Of a stretch of DNA of 64,000 bases, positions 45,401 through 56,646 are shown piece after piece. How positions within the stretch are numbered: the first letter of the stretch is position 1; each line of letters begins with the position of its first letter. The translations under genes were made by a program, and so were the position numbers. Origin of the DNA: Actinobacteria bacterium OK074 (GTDB lineage: Bacteria > Actinomycetota > Actinomycetes > Streptomycetales > Streptomycetaceae). The notes under the pieces are model-generated. The model did not search any database. It saw nothing but the letters and a program-made list of their open reading frames with translations, and was not told the DNA's origin. The stretch spans positions 1 to 64,000 of the forward strand of contig LJCV01000110.1 of NCBI GenBank assembly GCA_001298575.1, given 5' to 3'.

Positions 45401-48400
45401 CAGCAGCAGCCGCTGCTGCGGGTCCATCGCCAGCGCCTCGCGCGGGCTGATCCCGAAGAACTCCGGCTCGAACACCGCGGCGTCGCGCAGGAATCCGCCC
45501 TCCCGCGCATACGACTTGCCCGCGCGGCCGGGGTCGGGGTCGTAGAGGTCGCCGATGTCCCAGCCGCGGTCGGTGGGGAACTCGGTGATCGCGTCGAGGC
45601 CGTCCAGGGTCGCCTGCCACAGCTCCTGCGGCGAGTCGATCCCGCCCGGGTAGCGGCAGGCCATCCCGACGATGACGACGGGGTCGTCGTCCGCGGCGAC
45701 GGCGACGGGCGCGGGCAGCGCCGGGCCGGTCGCGGCGGTGCCGTCGACCTGCTCGCCGAGGTAGCCGACCAGCGCGGTGAGCGTGGGGTAGTCGAAGACC
45801 AGCGTGGACGGCAGCCGCAGCCCCGTCGCGCTCTGGAGGCGCTGGCGCAGCTCCAGCCCGGTCAGCGAGTCGAAGCCCATGTCCCGGAAGGCACGGGCGG
45901 GTTCGACGGCGGTCGCGGACCCGTGGCCCAGGACCAGCGAGACCTGCGTGGCCGCCAGCTCCACCAGCGCCGCCTCGCGCTCCGCGTCGTCGAGGGCCGC
46001 CGTGCGCGCGGCCCACGACGAGACGTCCGCGGCGCCGACCGCCGCCGCGCGCTGCGCCGGTGCGCGCACCAGGGACTTGAAGACGGCGGGAAGTCCGCCG
46101 CGGGCGGCCTGGTCGCGCAGCGCGGGCGGGTCGAGCCGGGCCGGGACGAGGGTGGCCCGGTCGGCGGCGAGCGCCGCGTCGAACAGCGCCAGCCCCTGCT
46201 CCGGCGACATGGGCGCGAGGCCGCTGCGCGACAACCGCGCCAGGTCGGTGTCGTCCAGGTGCGCGGTCATCGCGCTGTCCCCGGCCCACAGCCCCCACGC
46301 CAGCGAGGTGGCCGCGAGCCCGTCCGCCCGGCGGGCCCGGGCGAGGGCGTCGAGGTAGGCGTTCGCGGCGGCGTAGTTGGCCTGCCCGGCCGTGCCCACC
46401 ACACCGGCGGCCGACGAGAACAGCACGAAGGCGGCCAGGTCCGCGTCGCGGGTCAGTTCGTCCAGCAGGCGGGCGCCGTCCGCCTTCGGCCGCAGCACCG
46501 TGTCGACGCGTTCGGGGGTCAGCGCGGTCACGACACCGTCGTCGAGCACGCCCGCCGCGTGGATCACCGCCGTCAGCGGGTGGTGCGCCGGGATGTCCGC
46601 CAGCACGGCGGTCAGTGCCTCCCGGTCGGCCACGTCGCACGCCGCGAACGTCACCGCCGCCCCGGCCGCGGTCAGTTCGTCGACCAGGTCCTCGGAGCCC
46701 TCGCCGCCGCGGCGGCCGAGCAGCAGCAGCCGTCGTACGCCGTGCTCGGCGACGAGGTGCCGGGCCAGCAGGTGCCCCAGGGCCCCGCCCGCGCCGGTGA
46801 TCAGCACCGTGCCGTCCGGCCGCCACTCCCGCTCCGCCTCGGCGGTCGCGGCGACCGGGGCCAGCCGGGGCGCGTACAGCCGGCCCTCGTCCACGGCGAC
46901 CTGCGGCTCGCCCGAGGCGAGGGCCAGGACGACGGCCTCCTCGGCGTCGTCGTCATCGGCCACGTCGACGGTGACCACCCGTCCGGGATGCTCGGCCCGC
47001 GCCGACCGCAGCAGGCCCCACACGGCCGCCGTCGCCGGATCGGGCGTGCCCATCACGGCGCCCCGGGTGACCACGACCAGCCGCGCCCCGGCCGCGTCCG
47101 TGTCGCCGACGAAGTCCCGTACCACCGCGAGGACTTCGCCCAGCCGCTCCCGCAACTCGCCGCCGGGCTCGACGTATTCGACGACGACCTCCGACGGCAC
47201 GGCACCGGAACCGTCCGGCAGGGGCACTTCGGCCCACCGCACCTCGAACAGCGGATCACCGGCGACCGCCGAGCCCAGTTGGTCCCGCGACATCGGCTGC
47301 AACCGCAGCTCGTCCACCGTCACCACGGCCAGCGCGGCGCCGTCGAACAGCGCGACGCGTACGGCGCCGTCGGCCCGCGGCGACAACCGCACCCGCACCG
47401 CCGCCGCGCCCACCGAGTGCAGCCGGACCCCGCTCCAGGAGAACGGCACCCGCACGTCGTCCGAGAGCAGCGCGTGCAGGCTGGCGTCCAGCAGCGCCGG
47501 GTGCACGCCGAAGTCGTCCGGCGCCACCGGCAACCGCACCTCGGCGAACAACTCCTCGCCCACCCGCCACACTTCGCGCAGTCCCTGGAAGACCGGCCCG
47601 TACCCGTACCCCAGGCCGTCGAGCCGCTCGTACGCCTCCGCGACGTCCACGCGCTGCCCGCCCGCGGGCGGCCACGAACCCTCCAGCCGCTCCGCCGGGG
47701 CCACCGGCCCCGCCGCCAGCACTCCCACGGCGTGCCGGGTCCACTCGGCCGCTTCCGCCGCGTCCTGGACCCGGGAGTGCACGGCGACCGACCGGCGCCC
47801 CGCGTCGTCCGCGCCCCCGACCGACACCTGCACGGCCGTCAGCGCGCCGTCCGAAAGCACCAGCGGCCGTTCCAGCGTCAGTTCCTCCACCACGTCGCAG
47901 CCGACCTCGCCACCGGCGTGCAGGGCCAGTTCGACGAACGCGGTGCCGGGCAGGATGACCGTGCCGAAGACGGCGTGGTCGGCGAGCCAGGCATCGGTGT
48001 GCGACGACAGCTGTCCGGTGAGGACCAGCCCGTCCTGGGACGCGAGCCGCACGGCCGCGCCCAGCAGCGGATGCCCGGTCGCGTTCAGCCCGAGCCCGGC
48101 CGCGTCGACCACCGACCGCCCCGCCGCCAGCCAGTGCCGACGCCGTTGGAAGGCGTAGGTGGGCAGCTCCACCGGACGGCCACCCGCGACCCACGACGAC
48201 CAGTCCACGTCGACGCCCGCGACGAACAACTCGGCCAAGCCGTGCAGCAACCGCGCCCGTTCCCCCTCGTTCCGGCGCAGGGTCCCCACCGCGGTGACAC
48301 CGGCCGTCCCCGAGTGCTCCGCGCTCTGGGTCACGGCGCCGAGCAGCACGGGGTGCGGACTCGCTTCGACGAATATCCGATGCCCGGCCGCCAGCAAACT

Positions 48401-51400
48401 CTCCAGCGCCGTATCGAAACGCACGGTCTGCCGCAGATTCGTGAACCAGTACTCCGCGTCCATCACCGCCGTGTCGATCACCTCACCCGACACCGTGGAA
48501 AACAACGGAATACGACCAGAAGACGGCCGAACACCACTCAGCACGTCGAGGAGTTCCGCCTTCAACTCCTCCACCTGCGCGGAATGCGACGCGTAATCCA
48601 CCGCCACCCGCCGCGCCTGAACACCATCCCTCTCACACCCGGCCACAAACGCGTCCAGCTCATCCGGAACACCCGAAACCACCACCTGCTCCGGCCCGTT
48701 CACCACCGCCACCTGAAGCCCCTCCGACAACCGGCCTTCCACCTGCTCCAACGGCGCCAGCACCGACACCATCCCGCCGCGCCCCGCCAGCCGCACGATC
48801 GCCCGCGACCGCAACGCCACCACCCGCGCCGCATCCCCCAACGACAACCCACCCGCCACACACGCAGCCGCGATCTCCCCCTGCGAATGCCCCACCACCG
48901 CAACCGGCCGCACCCCCAACGACTCCCACAACCCCGCCAACGACACCATCACCGCGAACAACACCGGCTGCACCACATCAACCCATCCCAACAACTCCTC
49001 ATCACCATCGCGCACCACATCCAGCAACGACCAGCCTTCTACAAAAGGCTCCAAAGCAGCGGCACACTCCGCCATCCGCGCCGCGAACACCGGCGAGAAC
49101 TCCAACAACTCCCGCGCCATACCCACCCATTGCGAACCCTGACCGGGGAAGACAAACACCACACCGTTGTCACCGGAATGCGCGCGCCCCGTTACGACCC
49201 CGGAAGCCGCACGCCCTTCCGCCAACTCCCCCAGTCCGGCGGCCAGTCCCTCCAGATCACTGCCGAGCACCACAGCCCGGTGCTCCAGCACCGCCCGCCC
49301 GACCACCAGCGAACGGCCCACATCCCGTACGTCCAAGTCGGCGCCCCCGGTCACCCGCTCCAGCAACCGCGCCGCCTGCTCCCCCAGCGCCGCCTCGCCC
49401 CGCGCCGACAGCACCCACGGGACCTCGACCGCGTCGACGACAGCGCCGGCTTCCGGTGCCACGGGCGCGGTGTCGTCGGTCGGCGACTCCTCCTCGACCG
49501 GCGCGGCTTCGATGATCACGTGCGCGTTGGTCCCGCTGATGCCGAAGGAGGACACCCCGGCCCGGCGCGGGCGCCCGTCCGCCTCCGCCCACGCCCGGTT
49601 CTCCGTCAGGAGCTGGACCTGGCCCGCGTCCCAGTCCACGTGGTGCGAGGGCTCGTCGACGTGCAGCGAGCGCGGCAGTACGCCGTGCCGCATCGCCAGC
49701 ACCATCTTGATGATCCCGGCCACGCCCGCGGCGGCCTGGGTGTGCCCAATGTTGGACTTCACCGAACCGAGCCACAACGGCGAGTCCTCACCCCGGCCCT
49801 GACCGTAGGTCGCCAGCAGCGCCTGCGCCTCGATCGGGTCGCCCAACGTCGTGCCCGTGCCGTGCCCCTCCACGACGTCGACGTCGGTCGCCCCCAGCCG
49901 GGCGGCGGCCAACGCGGTGCGGATGACGCGCTGTTGGGACGGTCCGTTCGGCGCGGTCAGGCCGTTGCTGCCGCCGTCCTGGTTGACCGCCGAGCCGCGC
50001 ACCACCGCCAGCACCGGGTGTCCGAGCCGTTCGGCGTCGGAGAGCCGCTCGACGACGAGGAGGGCCACACCCTCGCCCCAGCCGGTGCCGTCGGCGTCGT
50101 CGGAGAAGGGCTTGCAGCGGCCGTCGGGGGCGAGGCCGCGCTGGCGGGAGAACTCGACGAACATGCCGGGCGTGGACAGCACGGTCACCCCGCCGGCCAG
50201 CGCCAGCGTGCACTCGCCGTTGCGCAGCGCCTGCACGGCCAGGTGCAGGGCCACCAGCGACGACGAGCACGCCGTGTCCACCGTGACGGCGGGGCCCTCA
50301 AGACCCAGCAGGTAGGAGATGCGGCCGGACGCGACGCTGGTGGTGTTGCCGGTGAGGCGGAAGCCCTCGGTGCCGTCGGCCGGGGAGTGCAGCCGCGGGC
50401 CGTACTCCATGTTCATGGCGCCGACGAAGACGGCGGTCCTGCTGCCGCGCAGGCCGTCCGGGTTGATGCCGGCCCGTTCGAACGCCTCCCACGACGTCTC
50501 CAGCAGCAGCCGCTGCTGCGGGTCCATCGCCGCGGCCTCGCGCGGGCTGATCCCGAAGAAGTCGGCGTCGAAGTCACCGGCCCCGGACAGGAATCCGCCC
50601 CGGCGGGCGTATGTCGTACCGGGGTGGCTCGGATCCGGGTCGTAGAGGCTCGCGAGGTCCCAGCCGCGGTCGGTGGGGAAGTCCGAGGTGGCGTCCACGC
50701 CGTCGCGGACCGTGCGCCACAGCGTCTGCGGCGAGTCGATGCCGCCGGGCAGGTGGCAGGCCATGCCGACGATCACGACCGGGTCGTCGTCGGCCGCCGT
50801 GCCGACGGGTACGGGGGCGGCCGGGCCGTCGTCCAGTACACCGGTGATCTGGTCGTGCAGGTGGGCGGCGAGGGCGTTGGGCGTCGGGTGGTCGAAGAGG
50901 ACGCTGGTGGGCAGGCGCAGGCCGGTGGCCGAGACGAGGCGGTTGCGCAGGCGTACGGAGAGGGCGGAGTCGAAACCTAGGTCGCGGAAGGTCGCGTCGG
51001 GGTCGAAGGAGGCGGCGTCGCCGGTCTCCGCGACGTGCTCGGCCAGCCAGCGCCCGAGGAATCCGTCCGGTTCCCTGTTCAGCCGCTCGCGCAGGGCGAG
51101 CGTCGCGGAGCTGAGGTGCTGCTCGGCGACGGGGGCGGGGCGTTCGTCGAGCCAGTAGCGCTCCCGCTGGAAGGCGTAGGTGGGCAGGTCGACGGCGTGG
51201 GCCTCGCCGACCGCCTGCTGCCAGTCGACGGGCACGCCGCCGGCCCATGCCTCGGCGAGCCCGGTGAGCAGTGCCCGCGGTTCGGGGTGGTCGCGGTGCT
51301 GGAGGGCGACGGCGAGTTCCGTCCCGGCGGGCTGGACGAGCGGGGTCAGGACGCTGTCGGGGCCGAGTTCGAGGAACCGGGTGACGCCGAGTTCGCGGCA

Positions 51401-53785
51401 GGCGGTGATCGCGTCGTGGAAGCGGACCGTGGCGCCGATGTGCCCGATCCAGTACTCCTGCGTCATGAAGGCCCCGGTGGCGGCCCGCCCGGTGACGGTG
51501 GAGACGATCGGGACACCGGGCTCGGCGGCGGACAGCCCGTCGATCCGGTGTGCGAACTCGTCGAGCATGGGGGCCGTCAGCGGGGAGTGGGCGGCGTTCT
51601 GGACCCGCAGCCTGGTGGTGCGGCGGCCACGGGCGCGGAAGCCCTCCGCGATCCGGGTGAGCGTCTCGTCGGCGCCGGAGAGGACGATCGCCCGCGGTCC
51701 GTTGATGACCCCGATCGAGACGTCGTCGACGCCGTCGAGGGCATCGAGCGCCTCCGGTTCGGTCGCCTCGACGGCGATCATGGCGCCGCCGGGCGGCAGC
51801 GTCTCCATGAGTTCGCCCCGCGCGGCGGCGAGCCTGGCCGCGTCGGCCAGCGAGAGCGCGCCGGAGACGTGGGCGGCGACGATCTCGCCGAAGGAGTGGC
51901 CCACGAGCAGGTCCGGTTCGACGCCCCAGGAGTTGACCAGGCGGTAGAGGGCGACCTGGAAGGCGAACAGGGCGGGCTGCATGTACCGCATGCCGTCGAG
52001 GTCCTCGGCGGCGCCCTCGCGCTCGCCGAACAGCACTGCGCGCAGCCCCAGTTCGGGGTCGAAGTGGCCGAGCACCTCGTCGAGGGCCGCGGCGAAGACC
52101 GGGTGGGCCGCGTACAACTCCCGGCCCATGCCGACGCGGTGGGCGCCGCCGCCCGCGAACAGGAAGGCGGTCCTGCCCGTGGTGGCGACACCGGTCACCG
52201 CCTCGTCGTGGAAGCGTTCCAGGGCCGCCGTCAGCTCGGCCCGCCCGGTGCCGAGGACGACGGCGCGGTGCTCGAACGTGGACCGGCCGACCGCCAACGA
52301 CCGCGCGATGTCGGCGACTTCGGCGTCCTGTCGCTCCTCCACGTGGGCGAGCAGCCGCGCGGCCTGCGCGTCCAGGGCGCGGCCGGTGCGCGCGGAGAGC
52401 ACCCAGGGCAGCGGGCGGCCGGTCGCGGTCGCGGGGCGGGGCTGCGGGGTGTCGGGACGCCGTCCGGTGTAGGGGCCTTCGGCCAGCACGACGTGGCAGT
52501 TGGTGCCGCCGACGCCGAAGGAGCTGACGCCCGCGACGAGGGGCGCGTCCGGGGCGGGCCAGGTCTCCAGCTCGGTCTGCACCCGGAGGTTCAACTCGTC
52601 CAGCGGGATCGCCGGGTTGGGCGCGCTGAAGTGCAGACTCGGCGGCAACTGCCGGTGCCGCAGGGCCAGTACGGCCTTGAGCAGGCCCACGATGCCGGCG
52701 GCGGCCTCCAGATGGCCGATGTTCGTCTTCACCGAGCCCACCCGCAGCGGCGGACGGTCCCCGTCGCCGCGGCCGACGACGGCGGAGACGGCGGCGGCCT
52801 CGACGGGGTCGCCGACCGGGGTGCCGGTGCCGTGCAGTTCGACGTACTGGACCGCCTCGGGGCTGATCCGGGCGTCGGCGTAGGCGCGGCGCAGGACGTC
52901 CCGCTGGCCGTCCACGTCGGGATCGGTGAGCCGCTCTCCGCCGCCGTCGTTGTTGACGGCGCTGCCCCGGATGACGGCGTAGACCGGATCGCCGTCGGCG
53001 ACCGCCGCGGCGAGCGGCTTGAGCAGGACGATGCCGCCGCCCTCACCGCGTACGAACCCGTCTGCGCTCTCGTCGAAGGCGGCGCAGCGGCCACGGACGG
53101 AGAAGGCGCCGAGTCCGGCCGTCGCCTCCATGCTCTCCGCCGCGAGGATCAGGTTCACCCCACCGGCGAAGGCGAGGTCGGATTCGCCGCGGCGAATGCT
53201 CTCGCAGGCCAGGTGGACGGCCACCAGCGACGACGCCTGGGCCGCGTCGACGGTGAGGCTGGGGCCCCGCAGGCCCAGCAGCCAGGAGGCCCGGTTGGCG
53301 ATGATGGCGCGGTGCCGTCCGGTGAACTCGTACGGTTCGCCGCCCGCGAAACGGTCGCCGCGCGCCGCCAACTTGGCGTAGTCGTCGGCGGAGACGCCCA
53401 CGAACACGCCGGTACGGGAGCCGCGCAGCCGGTCGTCGCGGAGGCCGGCGTCCTCCATCGCCTCCCAGACCAGCTCCAGGGCGAGCCGCTGCTGCGGGTC
53501 CATCGCCGCCGCCTCGTCGGGGTCCACCCCGAAGAAGGCGGCGTCGAAGGTGCCGACCTCGTCCAGGAAGCCACCACGCCAGGATCCGCGCCCCTTGCCG
53601 CGCTCCGCCGGCCAGGGCGAGACGGTGTCGGTCCCGTCCGCCAACAGGCGCCAGAACTCGGCCGGGTTCGACGCCGAGGGGACCCGGCAGGAGGCCCCGA
53701 TCACCGCGACGGCGTCGTCGATGGCTGTGCCGGTGTCGTCGTGGGTTTCGTCGATCTCCTGGTCGCCGGGCATGGATCGCTTCAT
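39461..53785 (-). CDS. Type I PKS1: loading KSQ-AT-ACP, module 1 KS-AT-DH-KR-ACP, module 2 KS-AT-DH-ER-KR-ACP
   Basis: About 4774 aa. Loading module 22-1000: KS with Gln183 replacing the Cys (DAAQASS, a KSQ decarboxylase), AT with GHSFG (629-633) but unusual GGGAH and NAAH motifs, ACP Ser940. Module 1, about 1002-2698: KS Cys1173, AT GHSQG/YASH (methylmalonyl), DH near 1938, KR near 2328 (LDD, B-type), ACP Ser about 2638. Module 2, about 2699-4650: KS Cys about 2868, AT GHSLG/HAFH (malonyl), DH near 3638, ER 4032-4305, KR 4312-4482 (LDD), ACP Ser about 4626. The C-terminal 130 residues are a docking segment for PKS2, which starts 10 nt later. Start chosen at ATG 53785; ATG 53773 is also possible. 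Residues before it in the open frame are filler. Confidence 0.93.
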   Translation of the reverse strand: MKRSMPGDQEIDETHDDTGTAIDDAVAVIGASCRVPSASNPAEFWRLLADGTDTVSPWPAERGKGRGSWRGGFLDEVGTFDAAFFGVDPDEAAAMDPQQRLALELVWEAMEDAGLRDDRLRGSRTGVFVGVSADDYAKLAARGDRFAGGEPYEFTGRHRAIIANRASWLLGLRGPSLTVDAAQASSLVAVHLACESIRRGESDLAFAGGVNLILAAESMEATAGLGAFSVRGRCAAFDESADGFVRGEGGGIVLLKPLAAAVADGDPVYAVIRGSAVNNDGGGERLTDPDVDGQRDVLRRAYADARISPEAVQYVELHGTGTPVGDPVEAAAVSAVVGRGDGDRPPLRVGSVKTNIGHLEAAAGIVGLLKAVLALRHRQLPPSLHFSAPNPAIPLDELNLRVQTELETWPAPDAPLVAGVSSFGVGGTNCHVVLAEGPYTGRRPDTPQPRPATATGRPLPWVLSARTGRALDAQAARLLAHVEERQDAEVADIARSLAVGRSTFEHRAVVLGTGRAELTAALERFHDEAVTGVATTGRTAFLFAGGGAHRVGMGRELYAAHPVFAAALDEVLGHFDPELGLRAVLFGEREGAAEDLDGMRYMQPALFAFQVALYRLVNSWGVEPDLLVGHSFGEIVAAHVSGALSLADAARLAAARGELMETLPPGGAMIAVEATEPEALDALDGVDDVSIGVINGPRAIVLSGADETLTRIAEGFRARGRRTTRLRVQNAAHSPLTAPMLDEFAHRIDGLSAAEPGVPIVSTVTGRAATGAFMTQEYWIGHIGATVRFHDAITACRELGVTRFLELGPDSVLTPLVQPAGTELAVALQHRDHPEPRALLTGLAEAWAGGVPVDWQQAVGEAHAVDLPTYAFQRERYWLDERPAPVAEQHLSSATLALRERLNREPDGFLGRWLAEHVAETGDAASFDPDATFRDLGFDSALSVRLRNRLVSATGLRLPTSVLFDHPTPNALAAHLHDQITGVLDDGPAAPVPVGTAADDDPVVIVGMACHLPGGIDSPQTLWRTVRDGVDATSDFPTDRGWDLASLYDPDPSHPGTTYARRGGFLSGAGDFDADFFGISPREAAAMDPQQRLLLETSWEAFERAGINPDGLRGSRTAVFVGAMNMEYGPRLHSPADGTEGFRLTGNTTSVASGRISYLLGLEGPAVTVDTACSSSLVALHLAVQALRNGECTLALAGGVTVLSTPGMFVEFSRQRGLAPDGRCKPFSDDADGTGWGEGVALLVVERLSDAERLGHPVLAVVRGSAVNQDGGSNGLTAPNGPSQQRVIRTALAAARLGATDVDVVEGHGTGTTLGDPIEAQALLATYGQGRGEDSPLWLGSVKSNIGHTQAAAGVAGIIKMVLAMRHGVLPRSLHVDEPSHHVDWDAGQVQLLTENRAWAEADGRPRRAGVSSFGISGTNAHVIIEAAPVEEESPTDDTAPVAPEAGAVVDAVEVPWVLSARGEAALGEQAARLLERVTGGADLDVRDVGRSLVVGRAVLEHRAVVLGSDLEGLAAGLGELAEGRAASGVVTGRAHSGDNGVVFVFPGQGSQWVGMARELLEFSPVFAARMAECAAALEPFVEGWSLLDVVRDGDEELLGWVDVVQPVLFAVMVSLAGLWESLGVRPVAVVGHSQGEIAAACVAGGLSLGDAARVVALRSRAIVRLAGRGGMVSVLAPLEQVEGRLSEGLQVAVVNGPEQVVVSGVPDELDAFVAGCERDGVQARRVAVDYASHSAQVEELKAELLDVLSGVRPSSGRIPLFSTVSGEVIDTAVMDAEYWFTNLRQTVRFDTALESLLAAGHRIFVEASPHPVLLGAVTQSAEHSGTAGVTAVGTLRRNEGERARLLHGLAELFVAGVDVDWSSWVAGGRPVELPTYAFQRRRHWLAAGRSVVDAAGLGLNATGHPLLGAAVRLASQDGLVLTGQLSSHTDAWLADHAVFGTVILPGTAFVELALHAGGEVGCDVVEELTLERPLVLSDGALTAVQVSVGGADDAGRRSVAVHSRVQDAAEAAEWTRHAVGVLAAGPVAPAERLEGSWPPAGGQRVDVAEAYERLDGLGYGYGPVFQGLREVWRVGEELFAEVRLPVAPDDFGVHPALLDASLHALLSDDVRVPFSWSGVRLHSVGAAAVRVRLSPRADGAVRVALFDGAALAVVTVDELRLQPMSRDQLGSAVAGDPLFEVRWAEVPLPDGSGAVPSEVVVEYVEPGGELRERLGEVLAVVRDFVGDTDAAGARLVVVTRGAVMGTPDPATAAVWGLLRSARAEHPGRVVTVDVADDDDAEEAVVLALASGEPQVAVDEGRLYAPRLAPVAATAEAEREWRPDGTVLITGAGGALGHLLARHLVAEHGVRRLLLLGRRGGEGSEDLVDELTAAGAAVTFAACDVADREALTAVLADIPAHHPLTAVIHAAGVLDDGVVTALTPERVDTVLRPKADGARLLDELTRDADLAAFVLFSSAAGVVGTAGQANYAAANAYLDALARARRADGLAATSLAWGLWAGDSAMTAHLDDTDLARLSRSGLAPMSPEQGLALFDAALAADRATLVPARLDPPALRDQAARGGLPAVFKSLVRAPAQRAAAVGAADVSSWAARTAALDDAEREAALVELAATQVSLVLGHGSATAVEPARAFRDMGFDSLTGLELRQRLQSATGLRLPSTLVFDYPTLTALVGYLGEQVDGTAATGPALPAPVAVAADDDPVVIVGMACRYPGGIDSPQELWQATLDGLDAITEFPTDRGWDIGDLYDPDPGRAGKSYAREGGFLRDAAVFEPEFFGISPREALAMDPQQRLLLETAWEAFERAGIDPTSLRGSRTGVFAGMMAMEYGPPLNEPVEGIDGFRLLGSASSVASGRVSYLLGLEGPAMTVDTACSSSLVALHLAVQALRNGECTLALAGGVTVMSTPTTFVEFSRQRAMAPDGRCKAFSDDADGAGWSEGVGLLVVERLSDAERLGHPVLAVVRGSAVNQDGGSNGLTAPNGPSQQRVIRDALASARLTAADVDAVEGHGTGTSLGDPIEAQALLATYGQNRPADRPLWLGSVKSNIGHTQAAAGVAGIIKLVHAMRHGVLPRTLHATTPSHHVDWDSGAVSVLSTAQEWPELERPRRSAVSSFGISGTNAHVILEAAPEAPAPDPAPAAPVIPWVLSAKTAEGVRRQAARLLARIAEEPRPDPRDTGFTLTAGRALLDHRAVVLGTGHAEPTGALTALARGEEHPAVVTGATRAAGAGRLALVFSGQGAQRAGMGRELYERYPVFAEHFDAVCAAVDAHLEPIAEHPLRDVVFAPADSPLAPLLHQSMYTQTGLFALETALLALLRDWGVTPDFVMGHSLGEITAAHAAGVLSQADACALVAARGRLMGALPTGGAMAAVAVDEPTAEAYIARASLADAVGIAAVNGPQAVVVSGDESAVAAVVDHFRAAGHRVRRLSVSHAFHSHRMDAMLDEFAEVLGGLEFRPPRLPVVSNLTGGLADAEQLCTPAYWVEHVRRAVRFADGVRCLADQGVTAYLEIGPEAVLTPMAQATLDEIPGAEDHLAVAALTSGRPEALALARALAQPFVTGVPTAAWERLVPGGRRVELPGYPFAGQRYWQDGDAVTGGIRAAGLNASGHPLLGAAVFLADGQVVLTGRVLPGSHPWLADHAVGGTVLLPGTAFLELALHAGAETDCPHVEELTLETPLVLSADSAVYLQVAVGAADDTGRRSVTVHSSATPADGGGEPPVRHATGTLSPAPERPPATAWTWPPADAQAVPVDGLYDELAERGYGYGPVFRGLRAAWRTADALYGEVELPVRPGAFGIHPALLDAALHGVNLGVPSLTGTDGTRPLLPFSWTGVTLAASRAATVRVRLTAAGEDTVALAAVDPAGQPVIGVDGLVLRRMSRAAAPDRDGGLHLRWRPVPAAARPADAGSVEVARVEPGGDVHARLAEVLARVQGFLAEPADGDARLAVVTRGALLERPDPVTAAVWGLVRSAQAEHPGRLLLVDADASAAPLEDALAVARASGEPQVAVRDGRAFVPRLTRSGPALLPVPDAPRWRLETHGPDDLALTAGEEPAPPLGPEEIRVSMRAAGIHPDDLTGDLTGVPGTEGAGVVTETGTAVTGIAVGDRVLGLFPRGGALGRSAVTGHRDVLPMPSGWSFAQAAVPRAFLAAWQGLGEVRAGERVLIHPGDGAVGLAGVLIARHLGAEVFATAPPGGAEVLRGLGLDPAHLVEAGAAAHGEGAPRELDLVWDARGGGSATASTGGRYVVAETDGSTASDPARRQAVLAELAVPLATGALRPLPVTAQDIRTAPEAYRRLTAPGGTGPRVLTIPRPLDPDGTVVVTGASGTLGRLVVRHLVSAHGVRNVLLLSRGGGEAPQDLLDDGVHVQSVACDVADRDSLARALARIPAEHPPTAVVHTAGVLDDGVLEALTPGRLDTVLRPKADAVHALHELTADADLAAFVVFSSVAGVLGSAGQANYAAANAYLAAFAAARHTAGRPALSLAWGLWAETSAMTAGLGAVDRGRIARMGLLPISAREGLAAFDRALAGALPFAVPASVDPAALRADTAPPVLRDLAPAAPVRTAAAAPAHTDQDGPESLESRLRSLPAEQRREHLLGLVLGDVALVLGHGDPRDVAADGAFRDLGFDSLTAVELRNRLNHRTGLKLAATAVFDHPSPRALVDHLLDRLAPAPAESQDAGEPSYERVMADLTRIRSHLTVLELTGAQRAALADTFRGMSERPGTHPADAESVAGAEEHGSADLESATAAEVLDFVTNSLGISISVSGDASPTDPS
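48361..49143. repeat. AT-domain DNA repeat, copy B (PKS1 module 1)
   Basis: Partner of 36993-37775. The two copies lie in the same orientation in one operon, so recombination between them would delete about 11 kb. High identity limited mainly to the AT suggests gene conversion or recent domain exchange. Confidence 0.9.
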
Positions 53786-53974
53786 AGCCGGAGTATCTGT
53801 TTTCGGCCGGGAGCACGGCTTCTGCCAGAGGGTGGGGTTCGGCAACCGGGCTTCAGTGCAGGGTCGTCGGGTAAACCAGGACCTTCGACCAGGTCTCGGG
53901 ACGGGCCGATTTCCGTGGCACGGGCTCATGGACACGGCGGCGCGCGTCCATGAAAAGGCGGCGCGCACACGAAA

Positions 53975-54014
53975 AAGGTGGCGTACGGACGACCTGCCGT
54001 CCGTACGCCACCTT
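53975..54014 (-). terminator. Intrinsic terminator of the LuxR-type gene
   Basis: Perfect 17-bp inverted repeat: arms 53975-53991 and 53998-54014 around a 6-base loop. Read on the reverse strand the stem is followed by TTTTT (53972-53976 complement, partly in the arm). It begins 27 bp after the LuxR stop and isolates that gene from the PKS promoter region (53786-53970). Confidence 0.85.
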
Positions 54015-54040
54015 CCGCTTCGCTCTCGCGAATGTCGCGG

Positions 54041-54676
54041 TCACATGGCGGCCGCCGAGGCGATCAGCTGTGCCCGCGACCCCATGTGCGCCTTCGCGAG
54101 CACATTGGAGACATGGAACTTGATCGTCTTTTCGCTCAGGCCCAGCCTGCGGGCGATTTCCTTGTTGGCCATTCCGCGCCGCACGAGTTGGAGCACCTCG
54201 GACTCGCGCGAGGTCAGCGGCGCATGGGTGGCCACGGCCGCCAGTGGCCGCGGCAATGTGGCGCGCACGAACATGAGCAGCGCGCCGCTGAGACTGGGGG
54301 AGACATAACCGAATCCCCTGGAGGCCCGGCGGACCGCCTCCACCAGTTGTTCTTCGGGATCGTCGCAGTGCATGAGGGCGAGCACATTGGCCTGGGTACA
54401 GCGAATCCAGTCCGCGGCGGCGTCCGTTTCCCGTACGACGACCACAACGGCGGCGTCGATGGAGACCAGTTCGTTCACACGGTCGGTCGGTACCTGCGCG
54501 TCCAGCACCACGACATCCGGTTCGAGCGCCGCCATCACCGAGAGGAGTTCGGGGATGTCGCCGGCCTCACCGACCACGGCGAGCGTGGTGTCCTGCTCAA
54601 GCGCGCCGCGAATACCGAGACGCGCATAGGGATGTCGATCACATACAACAACTCGTGTCTGAGTTCCACTGTCCAA
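54041..54676 (-). CDS. LuxR-family regulator with an atypical receiver domain
   Basis: About 211 aa, NarL/FixJ layout. REC-like domain residues 7-125 has Asp13 and a phospho-site candidate Asp59 (VVVLDAQVP), but the conserved Lys region reads ALMHCDDPEE instead of the usual LLK. The HTH at 150-205 is clear (LTSRESEVLQLVRRGMANKEIARRLGLSEKTIKFHVSNVLAKA). TTG start at 54676 with AGGAG 10 nt upstream. No sensor kinase is adjacent. Sits directly upstream of the PKS genes and is likely the cluster's activator, perhaps without phosphorylation. Confidence 0.88.
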   Translation of the reverse strand: MDSGTQTRVVVCDRHPYARLGIRGALEQDTTLAVVGEAGDIPELLSVMAALEPDVVVLDAQVPTDRVNELVSIDAAVVVVVRETDAAADWIRCTQANVLALMHCDDPEEQLVEAVRRASRGFGYVSPSLSGALLMFVRATLPRPLAAVATHAPLTSRESEVLQLVRRGMANKEIARRLGLSEKTIKFHVSNVLAKAHMGSRAQLIASAAAM

Positions 54677-55071
54677 CTTATCCGCTCTCCTGTTACGTGA
54701 AATTCACACAGGGGTGAGGGGGACCTGTCGACACAGTGCTTACGGGCCTTTTCGGCCCAATTGGGTCGGCCGGCTCGGATCCCCCGGACATCGCGGCATC
54801 CGCCACGAAGCCGGGCACAAGAAGAAATCGAGAAGGCGCGCTCCAGGTCTCCGCGAAGAAGCCCTGCACGCTTGCTGGGGACCACGTCCGGACCTGTTGC
54901 CCATCAAGGACGGACCGAAGACGGACCGATGACGGACCGGAGAACGGGCCGAGGGGGACGGGCCGAAGGGGACCGACCGAAGCACTGATCGATGGGCAAC
55001 AGGATTCCGGACGGGCCGGGATCCGCGACGCCCGGCGCTACGCGGCGCACCCGCCTCCGCGCAGCGTCACG
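54677..55071. other. Intergenic region with degenerate GGACCGA repeats
   Basis: About 395 bp upstream of the LuxR gene and downstream of the ferredoxin gene. From about 54905 to 54980 a run of 10-14 bp units related to GACGGACCGA(A/T) and GACGGGCCGA repeats six or more times. Otherwise no gene or hairpin was seen. It should contain the luxR promoter. Confidence 0.5.
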
Positions 55072-55287
55072 TCAGCGCGCAGCCGTCCGACGCACCACGC
55101 CGATGGCTCCCGCCGGGCACTGGAGGGCGGCCAGCTCGACCGACTCCTCCAACTCCTCGGCAGGCCGCGCGACGAGCAGCAGCACCAGACCGTCCGTATC
55201 GTCCTGGTCGAACACCTCGGGGGCGTTGATCACACAGTTGCCGGCGCCGCAGCACCGCTCCCGGTCCACCGTGATCCGCACGCTCAC
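55072..55287 (-). CDS. 3Fe-4S-type ferredoxin, P450 partner
   Basis: About 71 aa. Cys pattern CCGAGNC...CPAGAI, typical of the single-cluster ferredoxins that feed actinomycete P450s (C-x5-C ... CP; the first Cys is doubled here). GTG 55287 overlaps the P450 stop (GTGA); GTG 55290 is the alternative. Passes electrons from a ferredoxin reductase, not encoded nearby, to the P450. Confidence 0.88.
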   Translation of the reverse strand: MSVRITVDRERCCGAGNCVINAPEVFDQDDTDGLVLLLVARPAEELEESVELAALQCPAGAIGVVRRTAAR

Positions 55288-56510
55288 CACGTCACCGGGA
55301 GCTCACCCAGTCCGAACGTCACGGCCATGTAGTGCTTCGGGACGTCCGCCAGAGTCGTCCGGGAACGCAGTCCGGGGAAGCGACGGGCCAGTTCGACGAG
55401 CGCCACTCTGAGTTCGGCCCGCGCCAGCGGCTGGCCGAGACACTGGTGCAGGCCGAAGCCGAACGCCATGTGCCGGTGCGCCTCGTTCCGTTTCGGGTCG
55501 AAGAACTCGGGGTCCCCGAAGACCGAGGAGTCCCGGTTCGCCATCGACAGCATCGCCACGGCGCCTTCGCCGGCCCGGATCTGCTGACCGCCGATCTCGA
55601 TGTCCTCCGTGGCCTGCCGGGGCAGACCGGCCCGGACGATGGTGGCGTACCGGAGCAGTTCCTCCACCACCCCCGGTGCCAGACCCGGGTCCTCGCGCAG
55701 GGCGTCCAGGGTTTCGGGGTGCTCCAGGAGCGCGAGGACGGACAGCACGATCTGGTTGGCGGTGGTCTCGTGGCCCGCGATGAGCAGGAACAGGGCCAGG
55801 CTGACGAGTTCGTCCTCCCGGAGTTCACCGGGCACCACGCGCTCGATCACCAGCCGGCTGAGCAGATCGTCCTCGGGAGAGTTCCGCTTGAAGGAGATCA
55901 GCTCCGCTATCAGACCGCCCAGAGCACCCCAGGCGGCGTCGACCTCGGCGGGGGTCGAATTGCGGTCCATGACCGTACGGCTGTGGTCCTGGAAGAATTC
56001 ACGTTCGGAATACGGGATTCCGAGCAGATGGCAGATCGTCATCGATGGGATGGGCAGTGCGAATTCCGACACCAGGTCGACGGGCGAGCCGATCTCCTGC
56101 ATACGATCCAGGGTCTCGTCCACCGTTTCCTTGATCAGTGGTTCGATCCGCCGAATGTTCTTGATCATGAACTCGGCGGTCAGCATGCGCCGGAACCGGC
56201 TGTGCGCCTCGCCGTCCATGAAGATGAACAGCCCCGAGGCGTCCTCCTGCTTCGACGGGATCGGATTCAGCACCGGAAATCCGGGACGGTACTGGTCGGA
56301 GCTGAAACCCGGGTGCCGCAGCACCTGTCGCACGTCTTCGTGCCGGGTGACCAGCCACGCCCAGCCGCCTAATGCGAGCCGGACTTTACTGACGGGCCCG
56401 TCCAGTCGCTCCAGATCGGAGCCTTTGACCGGAATGAACGGATTGCTGTCCGGGCCAATAAATGGGAACAGCGGAAGACTTGAAACTTCAGCTTTTGCCA
56501 CTTCCCCCAC
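55284..56510 (-). CDS. Cytochrome P450
   Basis: About 408 aa bacterial class I P450. I-helix oxygen-activation motif AGHETT, K-helix ExxR (EELLR), and haem loop FGFGLHQCLGQPLAR with the axial Cys. Downstream of a type II thioesterase gene and coupled to a ferredoxin gene, so probably a hydroxylase or epoxidase acting on the polyketide during or after assembly. GTG 56510 used; a GTG three codons on is also possible. Confidence 0.92.
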   Translation of the reverse strand: MGEVAKAEVSSLPLFPFIGPDSNPFIPVKGSDLERLDGPVSKVRLALGGWAWLVTRHEDVRQVLRHPGFSSDQYRPGFPVLNPIPSKQEDASGLFIFMDGEAHSRFRRMLTAEFMIKNIRRIEPLIKETVDETLDRMQEIGSPVDLVSEFALPIPSMTICHLLGIPYSEREFFQDHSRTVMDRNSTPAEVDAAWGALGGLIAELISFKRNSPEDDLLSRLVIERVVPGELREDELVSLALFLLIAGHETTANQIVLSVLALLEHPETLDALREDPGLAPGVVEELLRYATIVRAGLPRQATEDIEIGGQQIRAGEGAVAMLSMANRDSSVFGDPEFFDPKRNEAHRHMAFGFGLHQCLGQPLARAELRVALVELARRFPGLRSRTTLADVPKHYMAVTFGLGELPVTW

Positions 56511-56593
56511 CTCAAACCCCCGCGGGACTCGGCATTTACCAGAGGGCTTCAGCCTAGCAAGATCCGTTCGAATAAGCGCTCAATCGTGGTCCA

Positions 56594-56640
56594 GATCACA
56601 CAGGCTATGATAAACAGTGATCAAAGCCGTAAAATGATCA
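56594..56640. promoter_or_regulatory. AT-richer promoter region with three GATCA sequences
   Basis: GATCA at 56594, 56619 and 56636 in the 136-bp gap before the P450 gene. The stretch 56560-56650 has much lower GC than its surroundings. On the reverse strand TAGGCT (56556-56551) is a possible -10 for P450. It may hold activator sites; none is proved. Confidence 0.3.
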
Positions 56641-56646
56641 GAAAAA

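Noticed and set aside
41141..50980. 3279-codon forward ORF opposite PKS1
   Set aside because: Same reason; it is a mirror of third-position GC bias in the PKS.
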